NCBI GenBank assembly: GCA_031556035.1
Contig: JAVBTT010000005.1
Span: 1-64,000 of the forward strand
Direction of reading: 5' to 3'
Source: JAVBTT01 sp031556035
GTDB taxonomy: Bacteria; Bacillota; Clostridia; Oscillospirales; UBA929
Length of the DNA stretch: 64,000 bases
Below, piece by piece: positions 8,642-18,203 of this stretch. Numbering within the stretch: position 1 is the first letter of the stretch; each line of letters opens with the position of its first letter. The position numbers and the translations under genes were made by a program. The notes under the pieces were generated by a model. That model did no database searches. It saw nothing but the letters and a program-made list of their open reading frames with translations, and had not been told where the DNA came from.

Positions 8642-9652
8642 ATGAACAACGTGATACTCAGAGTCAGAGACCTGAAAACATATTTCACCACAAGCGACGG
8701 GACGCTGAAGGCCGTTAACGGCATAAGCTTCGACCTGAGCAAGGGGCAAACGCTGGGCATAATCGGCGAGAGCGGCTGCGGCAAGAGCGTGGCGTCGCAC
8801 TCGATACTCGGCATAGTCGACCCGCCCGGAAAGATCGAGGGCGGCGAGATATGGTACAGAGCGTCGGACGGGACGGAGCGCGACCTGGTGAGGACGGCGG
8901 GGGACAAAAGGGCGATGCGGGCGATACGCGGCAAGGAGATATCGATGATATTCCAGGAGCCGATGGCCTGCCTCGCGCCGGTTTACTCCATCGGCGAGCA
9001 GATGACCGAGGCTCTCAGGGTGCACGACAAGACTCTTGACAGGAAGAGGGCAAGGGAAATATGTGCGCAGGTGCTGCGCAAGGCTGGGATGCCCAATCCG
9101 GAGCAGCGGCTGGACGACTATCCGCACCAGCTTTCGGGCGGGATGTGCCAGCGCGCGATGATCGCGATGGCGCTGCTGAACTCCCCGTCGCTGCTGATCG
9201 CCGACGAGCCCACCACCGCGCTGGACGTGACCGTGCAGGCGCAGATAACCGAGCTGCTGAAAAGCCTTCAGCGCGAGCTGAGCATGTCGATGATCTATAT
9301 CACGCACGACATTGGAGTGATAGCCGAGGTGGCGGACGTGATCGCGGTCATGTACCTTGGGAAAATAGTGGAGACGGCCGAGAGGGCCGAGCTGCTGAAA
9401 AATCCGCTGCACCCGTATACGCGGGGGCTGCTGAAATCGGCGCCCCGGCTGGGCGGCAAGAGCCGCAGGCTGGACACGATTGCCGGGAGCGTGCCGATAC
9501 CGATCAAATTACCGGAGCAGTGCGGCTTCTGCGTGCGCTGCCCGCACGCGTCCGAGCGATGCGGAGGTGCCGTTCCGGAGCCGGTCGAGGCGTCGCCGGG
9601 GCACAGGGTGAGCTGCTTCCTGTACGGAGAGGGGGCGCGCCGCGATGGATGA
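8642..9652 (+). CDS. ABC importer ATPase, DppD/OppD type
   Basis: 336 residues from ATG 8642, which is eight bases after a GAGGGGG site. An ATG at 8618 lacks a comparable site. Walker A is GESGCGKS, the signature is LSGGMCQRA, Walker B is LLIADEPTTALDV and the switch histidine is in ITHDIGV. The C-terminal oligopeptide-transporter extension follows, with Cys residues at CGFCVRCPHASERC that in this family bind an iron-sulphur cluster. It hydrolyses ATP to power the importer as a heterodimer with the next gene product, whose start it overlaps by 8 bp. Confidence 0.94.
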   Translation: MNNVILRVRDLKTYFTTSDGTLKAVNGISFDLSKGQTLGIIGESGCGKSVASHSILGIVDPPGKIEGGEIWYRASDGTERDLVRTAGDKRAMRAIRGKEISMIFQEPMACLAPVYSIGEQMTEALRVHDKTLDRKRAREICAQVLRKAGMPNPEQRLDDYPHQLSGGMCQRAMIAMALLNSPSLLIADEPTTALDVTVQAQITELLKSLQRELSMSMIYITHDIGVIAEVADVIAVMYLGKIVETAERAELLKNPLHPYTRGLLKSAPRLGGKSRRLDTIAGSVPIPIKLPEQCGFCVRCPHASERCGGAVPEPVEASPGHRVSCFLYGEGARRDG

Positions 9653-10652
9653 GCCCATACTTAAAATCGAGGGTCTGAAGAAATACTATCCCATCGAAAA
9701 GGGTGTGCTCAAGAAGCTGGTGGGGCACGTCAGAGCGGTTGACGACGTGACGCTTACCATACAGAGGAACGAGACGGTGGGGCTGGTGGGCGAGTCCGGC
9801 TGCGGCAAGACCACGTTGGGGCGCTGCATTCTCAGGGCGATAGAGCCCACCGCCGGGAAAATCACCTTTGCGTTCGGCGAGGGCGGAGAGATCGATTTCA
9901 CAGCGCTTGACAAAAAGGGGCTCCGTGCCGCCCGCAGGGATATCCAGATGATTTTCCAGAACCCCTATTCCTCGCTGAATCCCCGGATGACCGTTTTTGA
10001 CATTATAGCCGAGCCCATGCGCCTCAGCGGGATAAAGGATCAGGACCGGATAGCCGCGCAGGCGCGGAAGCTGATCGAGATGGTCGGCCTGAAGGTGGCG
10101 TACCTGGACCGCTACCCGCACGCGTTCAGCGGAGGGCAGAGGCAGAGGATTGGAATAGCCCGCTCGCTCGCGCTCAGCCCGCGCTTCGTTGTGGCGGATG
10201 AGGCTGTGTCGGCCCTGGACGTCTCTGTACAGGCGCAGATACTGAACCTGCTGTGCGACCTTCAGGACGAGCTGAGTCTGACCTATCTGTTCATAACCCA
10301 CGACCTGAGCGTGGTGGAGCACATCTCCGACAGGGTCTGCGTGATGTATCTGGGCAGGGTGGTCGAGCTTGCGAAAACCGTGGAGCTGTTCGCCGGGCCG
10401 CGTCACCCGTACACAGAGGCCCTGATTTCCGCGATACCCTCGTCCGACCCGGAAAAGGAAGCCCGGAGGGTGCCGCTGCTGGGTGAGGTCGCGAGCGCTG
10501 CGAGCATGCCGGAGGGCTGCGCGTTCCACCCCAGATGCGGATACGCCTGCGAGCGCTGCAAAACAGAGGTTCCGAATATGGAGGAGGTCTCCGAGGGGCA
10601 TTTCTGCGCCTGCCACAGGGCGGCCGAGTTGAGCCTGAGCGGGGTGTACTGA
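9645..10652 (+). CDS. ABC importer ATPase, DppF/OppF type
   Basis: 335 residues with Walker A GESGCGKTTLGRCI, Q-loop FQNPYSSLNPRMTV, signature FSGGQRQRIGIARSL and switch histidine in ITHDLSVVEH. Walker B reads VVADEAVSALDV, where most members have DEPVSALD; the Pro to Ala change leaves the catalytic glutamate in place. The C-terminal cysteine-rich extension has CAFHPRCGYACERC. It completes the importer operon begun by the solute-binding protein and ends 34 bp before the glycosidase gene. Confidence 0.94.
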   Translation: MDEPILKIEGLKKYYPIEKGVLKKLVGHVRAVDDVTLTIQRNETVGLVGESGCGKTTLGRCILRAIEPTAGKITFAFGEGGEIDFTALDKKGLRAARRDIQMIFQNPYSSLNPRMTVFDIIAEPMRLSGIKDQDRIAAQARKLIEMVGLKVAYLDRYPHAFSGGQRQRIGIARSLALSPRFVVADEAVSALDVSVQAQILNLLCDLQDELSLTYLFITHDLSVVEHISDRVCVMYLGRVVELAKTVELFAGPRHPYTEALISAIPSSDPEKEARRVPLLGEVASAASMPEGCAFHPRCGYACERCKTEVPNMEEVSEGHFCACHRAAELSLSGVY

Positions 10653-10686
10653 TAAATTAACGGCTTGCGGCCGGGAAGGCGTGGTC

Positions 10687-12321
10687 ATGCTTATGCGAAA
10701 TGTGAGCGTACGGGTGGACGCGGGAGAGACAGCCGGCGCCCTGAGACACAACTGGAGATATATCGGCTACGACGAGTGCAACTACACGACCACGCCGGAG
10801 GGCGGCGAGCTGCTGCGCAAGTTCGGGGAGCTGCTAGACGCACCGTACTATGTGAGGGTGCACCACCTGTTCTGCAACGGAAACGGGCTGGGGGTACCCA
10901 AATGGGGCTCCACGAACATTTTCGCAAAGGACTCGGACGGGAATCCGGTCTACGACTATACGGTCTTTGACAGGATTATCGAGGCGATACTCGCGCGCGG
11001 GCACATACCGTTTCTTGAGCTGGGCTTCATGCCCCTGGACATGGCTGAGCAGAGCTACAGAAGCTCCGAGCGCTGGAGCTTTGAGACGTTTTTTGAGTAT
11101 AAGGACAAGGGCTGGCGCACGCCTCCCGCCGACTACGGGGACTGGAGGGCGCTGGTCTATAGCGCGGTGAGGCACTGCGTGGAGCGCTGGGGGCGCGAAA
11201 ATGTCGAGAGGTGGTACTTTGAGCTCTGGAACGAGCCCGATCTCCGGCTCTACTGGCTGGGAACTCCGGAGGAGTACTTCAGGCTGTACGACTACACAGA
11301 AGCCGCCGTGCATGAGGCGCTGCCCTCGGCAAGGCTGGCCGGCCCCGCGACGACCGGCCCGTTACCCGGCTCCCCCTCTGCGGAGTATCTGGACGGGTTT
11401 TTGAAGCACTGCCGCGAGGGGAAAAATTATATCACCGGGCAGACAGGCACACGTCTGGATTTCATAACGTTCCATGTCAAGGGCGGGGGCTTTGTATTCA
11501 CTCCGCGCCCCGAAAAAGGCCACCCCTCCGTGAAATACCTGCTTGAGCAAGTGAGGACGGGCTGCGGGATAATCAAAAGCAACGGCTATTCCGACCGCGA
11601 GATCGTGCTGTCGGAATGCGACCCGGACGGCTGGGCTGCGGGCGGTAGATTTGACAACCCGAACCTGAGCTTCAGAAATACCGAGTACTACGCGAGCTAC
11701 ATCGCCTCCAGTTACCACGGCCTTGAGGCGCTCGCGGACGGCATGGGCATGGATGTGAGGCCGCTGGCGTGGGCGTTCCTGTTCCCGGGCGAGCGTTGCT
11801 TCGAGGGGACGAGGGTGTTCAGCACACAGGGGATCGACAAGCCCTGTATGAACCTTTTCAGGATGCTCGCGAGGCTGGAGGGCGACTCTGTCACTTTCAC
11901 AAGCGATGGCGAGAGGGACTGGCTGGCCGAGCCGGACGGCGGTGAAATCATGCCGGACGTGTCCGGCCGCGCGGCAGTGTCGGAGGACGGGGTCCTGCGG
12001 ATATTAGTATACAGCCACCACGACGACCCGGATTTTAACGGCGAGACCGGCGTCACACTCACGATTTCAGGACTTGAGGCTTCGGAGTACACCCTGAGCC
12101 ATACGAGGATAGACTCGGAGTTTTCCAACGCCTGCGCCGCGTGGGTCAGAGAGGGAATGCCCGACTATCCGGACGCGGAGACATACGGCAGAATAAAGGC
12201 CCGGGACGGGCTTGAGGAAATTGGAAGCAGTTTGGAAAGGCCCGATAACGGCGAGCTTACGATAGGCCTCAAGCTGCCGGCGCGGGGGATTTCGCTCTTT
12301 GAGCTGGTCAAAGCGACATAA
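10687..12321 (+). CDS. GH39-like glycoside hydrolase (beta-xylosidase type)
   Basis: About 544 residues, cytoplasmic (no signal peptide). The opening NWRYIGYDECNYTTTPEGG and the TIM-barrel motif WYFELWNEPDLRLYW are typical of GH39; the Glu of WNEP is the expected acid/base. The nucleophile is probably the Glu of IVLSECDPDGW. The ATG at 10687 is seven bases after GGGAAGG; GTG 10681 is too close. Placed directly after the importer ATPases, it probably hydrolyses the imported oligosaccharides, releasing xylose or a similar sugar. Substrate within GH39 is inferred. Confidence 0.82.
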   Translation: MLMRNVSVRVDAGETAGALRHNWRYIGYDECNYTTTPEGGELLRKFGELLDAPYYVRVHHLFCNGNGLGVPKWGSTNIFAKDSDGNPVYDYTVFDRIIEAILARGHIPFLELGFMPLDMAEQSYRSSERWSFETFFEYKDKGWRTPPADYGDWRALVYSAVRHCVERWGRENVERWYFELWNEPDLRLYWLGTPEEYFRLYDYTEAAVHEALPSARLAGPATTGPLPGSPSAEYLDGFLKHCREGKNYITGQTGTRLDFITFHVKGGGFVFTPRPEKGHPSVKYLLEQVRTGCGIIKSNGYSDREIVLSECDPDGWAAGGRFDNPNLSFRNTEYYASYIASSYHGLEALADGMGMDVRPLAWAFLFPGERCFEGTRVFSTQGIDKPCMNLFRMLARLEGDSVTFTSDGERDWLAEPDGGEIMPDVSGRAAVSEDGVLRILVYSHHDDPDFNGETGVTLTISGLEASEYTLSHTRIDSEFSNACAAWVREGMPDYPDAETYGRIKARDGLEEIGSSLERPDNGELTIGLKLPARGISLFELVKAT

Positions 12322-12338
12322 CAAGGGAGGTTATAATC

Positions 12339-13016
12339 TTGAACCTTAAAGACAGGACCCTGGGCATAATTCACGCGTCGGTGCTGACGGTCGGCGCGAT
12401 GAGGCCGTATATTGAGAGCATTATCCCCGAGGTTTCGGTAATACATCTTGCCGACGACACGATACAGCGGGACAACATCGCGGCGGGCCCGGGAGTCATA
12501 CCCAAGGTCAACTACTACAAGTTCGCCCAGTACGCGCACAACCTTGAGGAGGCTGGGGCGGACATGATACTGCTGGCCTGCTCGACCTTCAACTATGCCG
12601 CGGAGCTGGCAAGGCCCATGATTAACATCCCAATCGCGCAAATAGACCGCCCGATGATGGAAAAGGCTGTGCGTACCGGCAGGAGGGTGGGACTGCTCGC
12701 GACTCTGCGAACGACAGTGCCGTCGTCCCAGAGGCTGCTGGAGATTGCCGCGCGCGAGGCCGGAGCCGAGCTGGAGTACGAGACCATGCTGTGTGCCGAG
12801 GCGTTCGAGGCGTATTCCGCGGGAAACGTAGGTAGGCACAATGAGCTTCTGATCAGGGAGATAGAGGCGCTTTCAGACAGGGTGGACTCCATAGTCATGG
12901 CGCAGCTCTCCATGTCTGCCCTGGCTCCGTACCTGAGGGACACGAAGGTTCCGGTATACAACAGCGGAACCTCGGGCTTTGAGCGTGTCAGGGAGATGCT
13001 GGAAGGCATGGGGTGA
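12339..13016 (+). CDS. Aspartate/glutamate racemase-superfamily protein with one catalytic cysteine
   Basis: 225 residues, starting at TTG 12339 eight bases after GGGAGG. The first active-site cysteine is at position 81 in ILLACSTFNYAAE. Where racemases of this fold carry the second cysteine, the matching strand reads IVMAQLSMSALAP, with no cysteine. The fold serves Asp/Glu and hydantoin racemases and arylmalonate decarboxylase, the last also with a single cysteine. It sits between a glycosidase and a sugar isomerase gene, so a sugar-acid or carboxylate isomerase/decarboxylase is as likely as an amino-acid racemase. Confidence 0.75.
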   Translation: MNLKDRTLGIIHASVLTVGAMRPYIESIIPEVSVIHLADDTIQRDNIAAGPGVIPKVNYYKFAQYAHNLEEAGADMILLACSTFNYAAELARPMINIPIAQIDRPMMEKAVRTGRRVGLLATLRTTVPSSQRLLEIAAREAGAELEYETMLCAEAFEAYSAGNVGRHNELLIREIEALSDRVDSIVMAQLSMSALAPYLRDTKVPVYNSGTSGFERVREMLEGMG

Positions 13017-13021
13017 TATAA

Positions 13022-13822
13022 ATGGCGACCAGAATAGGCTGCTGCATAAACATGCTGAGCCGAAAGCAGGACGAAACCGCCATGAACTACATAAATGAGC
13101 TGGCTCAGATGGGCTACGACTATCTGGAGATCCCGCTCACCCAGGTAATGGAGCTTTCAAGCGCGGAGTTCGACAAGATGAGGGAGGCACTCAGCAAAAA
13201 GGATATACAATGCGAGGTCTGCAACGATTTTATCCCCGACTCCATCAAAATCACCGGTCCGGACGTGAAATGGGGAATTATCAACGGGTATCTTGACAGG
13301 GCTTTGACCAGGGCATATAAGCTTGGGGTCAAGATAATAGTTTTCGGCAGCGGACGCGCCCGCTACGTCGAGGAGGGCTTCCCGAAGGACAAGGCGTTTT
13401 GGCAGCTTGTCACGTTTTTGCAGAGGGTCTCGGCCAAGGCTGCGCCCTACGGAATATCAATAGCCATTGAGCCTCTCAACAGAGAGGAGTGCAATATCAT
13501 CAACTCGATAGACGAGGCCTTTAAGCTGAGCGACGCGGTAAACGCGGAAAATGTCCGCGTCCTCGCGGATTTTTACCACATGGTCAAGGAAAACGACAAC
13601 CTGGAGAGCATGTCCAGCGAGAGGCGGTGCCCGTTAATACACGCACACATATCCGACCCCAGGAACGGCAGGCTCTTCCCCACCGAGATGGAGACGCACC
13701 GGGATTTTCTGAAGAAGGTAAAGGAGCGGCGCATAGGTACCATAAGTGTGGAGGGGTATACAACCGATTTCGAATCGGACGCCAGAAAATCCCTAAAAAT
13801 GCTCAAAAGTGCCTTGAGCTGA
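13022..13822 (+). CDS. Sugar phosphate isomerase/epimerase (xylose-isomerase-like TIM barrel)
   Basis: 266 residues, five bases after the racemase-like gene. It follows the AP-endonuclease-2/xylose isomerase-like fold: metal-ligand glutamate in ISIAIEPLNREECNII, aspartate and histidine in VRVLADFYHMVKEN, histidine in LIHAHISDPRNGR, and the final glutamate in ISVEGY. These match the four-ligand metal site of D-tagatose/D-psicose 3-epimerases and related enzymes. It would interconvert a keto or aldo sugar produced by the upstream hydrolase. The exact sugar is not readable. Last gene of the tightly packed importer operon. Confidence 0.85.
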   Translation: MATRIGCCINMLSRKQDETAMNYINELAQMGYDYLEIPLTQVMELSSAEFDKMREALSKKDIQCEVCNDFIPDSIKITGPDVKWGIINGYLDRALTRAYKLGVKIIVFGSGRARYVEEGFPKDKAFWQLVTFLQRVSAKAAPYGISIAIEPLNREECNIINSIDEAFKLSDAVNAENVRVLADFYHMVKENDNLESMSSERRCPLIHAHISDPRNGRLFPTEMETHRDFLKKVKERRIGTISVEGYTTDFESDARKSLKMLKSALS

Positions 13823-13933
13823 TTACGGAGCTAATTTTTCAAGTTTTCATGCGGGAGGGATGCCGATAAGACAAACAGCCAAACCCGCGATACATTAGGG
13901 CAAGCCAGGAATCCGCAGGTTTATGGGTGCCTT

Positions 13934-13977
13934 GGAGCCCGGGGCGGGCTCCTATACTAATTCTCACGTATTAGTAT
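13934..13977. promoter_or_regulatory. Hairpin plus ATACTAAT/ATTAGTAT inverted repeat
   Basis: In the 190-bp gap before the large secreted-protein gene, GGAGCCC-N5-GGGCTCC (13934-13952) is a probable 3' end of the importer operon. It is followed at once by ATACTAAT-N8-ATTAGTAT (13954-13977). The octamer ATTAGTAT recurs before the GH127 gene (18180-18187) and at both ends of the repeat at 20237-20339, so it may be a shared operator or a repeat boundary. Confidence 0.45.
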
Positions 13978-14013
13978 GAAAACCTAAATATAAAAAAGAA
14001 GGATGAATCGGAA

Positions 14014-17000
14014 ATGAACCGAGCGAAGCCTAAATTCCGCGCACGCGCTCTCTCCTTTGCCCTGGCGCTTTTGATGACGCTCGCGATGCTCCCGATGGCC
14101 GGCGCGGCGCCCAGCTCCAACTGGTCGTGGGAAAACCTGTATCAGCGCACGCAGCCCGGCAGGTTTGAAATGCAAAACGAATATCTTGAGGTCGCCATAG
14201 GCAAATACGGCGAAATCTATGAAATCTTTATAACGGGTGACCGCTACAGAACCAACTACGTGATGAACTCGGAGAACTCAAGTTACAACGCCACCCTTAC
14301 AACCGTCAATGAGAACGCCGTCGGCCAGAACCGCTCGTCCCACCAGTGGATGGGCGAGCTGATCTTCGCTTGGAAGTACGCGGACGAGCCCGACTCGGCG
14401 TACAGGGAGGTCGACACAAACCGCTCGGCCAGCCTGCGCAGGGTCGAGTGGGCTAACGCCGAAAAAACCGCCGTCAGGGTTGTCTATTCTGTGGACAATG
14501 TGGCCGCGTTTGAGGCAAGGCAGTCCAACCCCGAAACCTATGACAAGGACCTCGAGGTCGACGAGCTCTCCAGGCGCATAGAGAATTTTGAGGTCGCGAT
14601 CACCTACAAGCTCGAGGGAGGGGCCTTCAATTGGGAGATAAGCGTGAAGAACACCTCGGACAAGGACATAGTGATCGGCGACATCGGCCTTCCGATGCCC
14701 TTTGCAGAGAGATGGACCAGGACGCGGGTCGAGGACGCCTTTGACGGCTGGAGCAGCCCCGGGCAGATTTACGAGGAGCGCGCGATAGACCACAGCTTCA
14801 CCGGCGGGGACAGCGCGTACATCTATGCCACCCGCCCCAGCGGGCAGGGCGCGATACTGCTGTTCGCCCCCGACGTGAGGACAGGCGCACGCATTGAGTA
14901 TCAGGACCACTGGATATACACAAACGCCTCCGTCACTAGCGCCCCGACGGCGACCGACTCAAGGGCTCTTTACACTGTAAACGAAGGCTATCTGCCCGAG
15001 ATACCCGAGCGCGACGGCCCTCTCTACCAGGCCTGGACGCAGAACTCCGTTCCGAGCAATAACGGCTGGAACAACGGCCTGAACGTATTCTACATCCACT
15101 CAGACATGATCAAGAGAACCGGGCGCGGATACATGGAGAGCACAAAGCTCGAGCTCGCACCCGGCGCGTCCAAAGCCTACGGCTTCAACTTTTTCCCTGT
15201 CGTCGGCGAGAGCCAGGAGTCCGACAACCAGATTGCACGTGAGGAAGAGCTGCGCAGCATCCTCTATCAGAACGACATCATCGACGCGGTCGCGGTGCCC
15301 GGAATGCAGATACCCACAAATATGAAGGGCCTGCTCGACCTGCACACAAAGGCGGACATCAAGAAGCTCACCCTCAAGTGCCTGCACGAGGACAGCCCGT
15401 ACAAAGCCCCCTACATACCGCAGGCGACCAACTTCCAGCGCGGGAGCGCCTCAAGGCCGGCCTTCGACCTTCAGACCCTCAACTACAACAGACTGCTCGA
15501 GGACTGCCCCAAAACCGACGAGAACACCTACGTCAAGTTCCTCTACACCAAGGAGATCGACGGAGAGAATCACAACGTCTATGAAATCTCCATGGAATGC
15601 CTCGGGCAGCACAACCTCTACATCGACTACGAGGTAGGCGGCGCGCCCAAGCAGACGCTGCTGCAGTTCAACTCCATGGCGCCGGTCGGCGACGCGCTCC
15701 AGGCGCACGGCGATTTCATGCTGAATTACACCCAGGTCAAGGACGACACCAACGTCGGCTACGGGGCCTTTGACGAGTGGTACTTCCAGTCCTACAACAA
15801 CACGAACACGAACGTCGTCAAAAACCAGGGCAAGATGAACAGATTTACAAACGGCGAATGGGGCGACGACTGGGGCTGGCCCAAGGGGCAGTTCCTGGCG
15901 GCCAAAAACTTCTTTGAGCCGGACGCCGCTCAGATCCAGGCCCTGGACGACTATCAGCACAACGCCATATGGAGGCCGCAGGGAACCGTTCCTAACTATC
16001 CCAACATGTTCGGCGGCGTCTGGCAGAGGGACGCTGCGCTTGTCAATACCTCCAATATTGTGGACGGAGCCAGCGGATCCGTCGAGACCTCCACCCTTGT
16101 CGACCCTGAAACCGGCAAGATCGGCAATCTCGACACAAAGGATTACTGGCTGTTTGTGGACAACTTCCTCGGCAACGGAGCTTCGGCCACCAACACCGGA
16201 ACCTTTGACAACCGCGGCTACTGCTACCCCCATGTGTGGAACACATACTTCTACCTTTACAAGATCGCCAAGGCGTATCCCGATATGATCGACTACCGCG
16301 AAACGGCGGCCGAGTACCTGACCCGCGCCTACAGGATCATCAACACATACGCCCGCGCCGCCAAAATCCCGGCCGGCGGCGTCACAGACCGCAACGCCAT
16401 GTCCACCGGAAACAGCACCCCCTCCTACAGGTGGAGCGGACTGATGGGCGAGTCGACGGTCACCGAAATCCGCGAGGCACTCCTCGAGGAGGGTTATGCC
16501 TACGAGGCCGGGCAGCTGGACATCTTCATGGTGGAAAAAGAGCGCAGGCTCGACCTGCAGTCATACCCCTACGGCTCCGAGTACGCCTACGACAACACCG
16601 GCGAGGAGGCTGTGTACGAGTTCTTTAGCTACACGGACAATCCCCGCAGACAGGCTATCGACTGGAAGAGCAGGGCCTGCCGCGGCATACAGCCCACCTG
16701 GTACTACTACGGGGTGGCGATTACGATCACCGGCGAGAACTGGTGGAACTTCCAGTACTCAATGTCTCTTATCGGCCGCTGCCTGGATGACTGGCTCCGC
16801 TATGGGGCCGACGACTCCGACGACTGGACGCCCGAGGAGCGCGCGATCGCGCAGCGCGTCAGCTACGCCAGCAAGGTCGGCAACGTCAACTGCGTCAATA
16901 TGGGCCAGATCGACCCGGATTCAAGCAACTATGGTGCCTCAGCCTGGTCCTTCCAGGCTTCCAAGGGTGTGCGCGGCGCGAAGGACAACTGGCTGGGAGC

Positions 17001-17991
17001 CAACAACATCCACGGCGGCAGCGTCATGGTCAACGGCTGGCGCAACATCTCCGGCGAGTCCGAGCTGGGACTGTACGGCGCCCTCCGGATTCTGAGCACC
17101 GACGTTATCACCGACCCGGTGTTCGGCTTGTACGGATACGGCGGCAACCTGACGGACAACGGAAGCAGCTACACCGTCGTGCCAGCTGACGGCCTCTACA
17201 AGAGGCTCAACCTGCTGGACGAGAGGATTTATGTGGAGTTTGAGCGCGACCAGTACAGGGAGGCCACCATCGCCAAGGACGGCTCCCACTTCGACTTCAA
17301 GGTGAAGAACCTCACCAAAACCGCGCACGACTCCAGGGTCAACTTCTTTGGCCTAGCCTCCGGGAATTACACAATCTCGGTGGACGGAAAGATCGTGGAC
17401 TTCTTCTCCGTGGCCTCTGGCGCCGAGAGCGTAGACGTATACATCCCTGTCGGCGAGGAGGAGTACTCGAATGTCATCATTGCTCCGAACGCAATAACGG
17501 TCAGCTCCCCTGTCGTTAAGCTGGTCTCCGGCTGCGACGCGTACCTTGATTTCTACACAAACGCCGAAAAAGTGGACGTTGTTGACGAAAACGGGGATGT
17601 GATCGTGAGCGGCCCCGCCACAAACGGCAAGGCGCGCTTTTTCCTGCAGGCCTCCCAGCTAACCGGCGAGTCGGTCTCCTATTACGCGACCGTCGGCGGA
17701 GAGGTTCGCGCCCGGGCTGAAAAAGTGATCCCGATAGTGTCTCAGACAGGCCTCTGGGAGGCTGAGCTCGGTGAATCCTCCATCAACTTCATCGCCAAGG
17801 TATCCTTCAATCGAACCAAGGCCAGGCTCACCGTCAACGGCATCCCCAAGGGCTATTCCATCAGCGAGGACGAGCTGTCCATTCTGATCGCGGACACTGT
17901 GCTCAACGAGGGCGACAAGGTAGTCGCGTCGGGCGTCAAGTACTACGAGCTGTTCCCGAGCTACAGCTTTACCTTTACGCTGACCAAGTAA
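14014..17991 (+). CDS. Large secreted protein, probable glycoside-hydrolase-like catalytic region plus C-terminal Ig-like modules
   Basis: 1325 residues with a Sec signal (ALSFALALLMTLAMLPMAGAA, cleavage near residue 33) and no lipobox or SLH motif. The first 450 residues look beta-sandwich-like. Residues about 600-1000 are rich in Trp/Tyr and resemble an alpha/alpha-toroid glycosidase or lyase core (NYPNMFGGVWQRDAAL, RGYCYPHVWNTYFYLY). The family may be DUF5695, but I cannot confirm this. From about 1160, Ig-like modules end in VKYYELFPSYSFTF, shared with the 1826-residue protein at 28900-34380. The ATG follows GAAGGA by ten bases. Adjacent GH127 and importer genes suggest an outer polysaccharide-processing role. 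Confidence 0.7.
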   Translation: MNRAKPKFRARALSFALALLMTLAMLPMAGAAPSSNWSWENLYQRTQPGRFEMQNEYLEVAIGKYGEIYEIFITGDRYRTNYVMNSENSSYNATLTTVNENAVGQNRSSHQWMGELIFAWKYADEPDSAYREVDTNRSASLRRVEWANAEKTAVRVVYSVDNVAAFEARQSNPETYDKDLEVDELSRRIENFEVAITYKLEGGAFNWEISVKNTSDKDIVIGDIGLPMPFAERWTRTRVEDAFDGWSSPGQIYEERAIDHSFTGGDSAYIYATRPSGQGAILLFAPDVRTGARIEYQDHWIYTNASVTSAPTATDSRALYTVNEGYLPEIPERDGPLYQAWTQNSVPSNNGWNNGLNVFYIHSDMIKRTGRGYMESTKLELAPGASKAYGFNFFPVVGESQESDNQIAREEELRSILYQNDIIDAVAVPGMQIPTNMKGLLDLHTKADIKKLTLKCLHEDSPYKAPYIPQATNFQRGSASRPAFDLQTLNYNRLLEDCPKTDENTYVKFLYTKEIDGENHNVYEISMECLGQHNLYIDYEVGGAPKQTLLQFNSMAPVGDALQAHGDFMLNYTQVKDDTNVGYGAFDEWYFQSYNNTNTNVVKNQGKMNRFTNGEWGDDWGWPKGQFLAAKNFFEPDAAQIQALDDYQHNAIWRPQGTVPNYPNMFGGVWQRDAALVNTSNIVDGASGSVETSTLVDPETGKIGNLDTKDYWLFVDNFLGNGASATNTGTFDNRGYCYPHVWNTYFYLYKIAKAYPDMIDYRETAAEYLTRAYRIINTYARAAKIPAGGVTDRNAMSTGNSTPSYRWSGLMGESTVTEIREALLEEGYAYEAGQLDIFMVEKERRLDLQSYPYGSEYAYDNTGEEAVYEFFSYTDNPRRQAIDWKSRACRGIQPTWYYYGVAITITGENWWNFQYSMSLIGRCLDDWLRYGADDSDDWTPEERAIAQRVSYASKVGNVNCVNMGQIDPDSSNYGASAWSFQASKGVRGAKDNWLGANNIHGGSVMVNGWRNISGESELGLYGALRILSTDVITDPVFGLYGYGGNLTDNGSSYTVVPADGLYKRLNLLDERIYVEFERDQYREATIAKDGSHFDFKVKNLTKTAHDSRVNFFGLASGNYTISVDGKIVDFFSVASGAESVDVYIPVGEEEYSNVIIAPNAITVSSPVVKLVSGCDAYLDFYTNAEKVDVVDENGDVIVSGPATNGKARFFLQASQLTGESVSYYATVGGEVRARAEKVIPIVSQTGLWEAELGESSINFIAKVSFNRTKARLTVNGIPKGYSISEDELSILIADTVLNEGDKVVASGVKYYELFPSYSFTFTLTK

Positions 17992-18118
17992 TATTACTCC
18001 GGCACTTATCAGTGGTAAATTAGTAAGGCTTGATTTGCCGGAGTAATATTGATTTTAACACATATTACGGCGGCTGTATAAGCCACATGAATTACTGCTG
18101 TTAGATGCCGCCGTAATA
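17990..18118. repeat. Pair of covarying hairpin repeats (elements A and B)
   Basis: Element A has a perfect 15-bp stem (17990-18004 with 18036-18050) around a 31-nt loop, its left arm beginning inside the stop codon of the secreted-protein gene. Element B has a perfect 12-bp stem (18063-18074 with 18107-18118) around a 32-nt loop. Stems differ in sequence but keep pairing and a TATTAC-like outer end. They belong with the triple array at 42815-43002. Confidence 0.75.
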
Positions 18119-18131
18119 CTGACCCTATAAG

Positions 18132-18165
18132 CGGTATGGGGGCGCGGCAACGCGCCCCCATACCG
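18132..18165 (+). terminator. Perfect 15-bp hairpin with GCAA tetraloop
   Basis: CGGTATGGGGGCGCG (18132-18146) pairs perfectly with 18151-18165 around GCAA. It lies between the secreted-protein gene and the GH127 gene. The following bases are only weakly T-rich, so termination efficiency is uncertain. Confidence 0.55.
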
Positions 18166-18203
18166 TGGCCTTTACAGATATTAGTATAAGGGAGTGTGCG
18201 CGG

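Noticed and set aside
13954..13977. Insertion-sequence end
   Set aside because: No transposase frame and no matching far end around a gene; it is more likely an operator or part of the repeat family.
15451..16233. 260-codon open frame on the minus strand
   Set aside because: Antisense to the 1325-residue secreted protein; Val/Gly/Leu-rich shadow composition.
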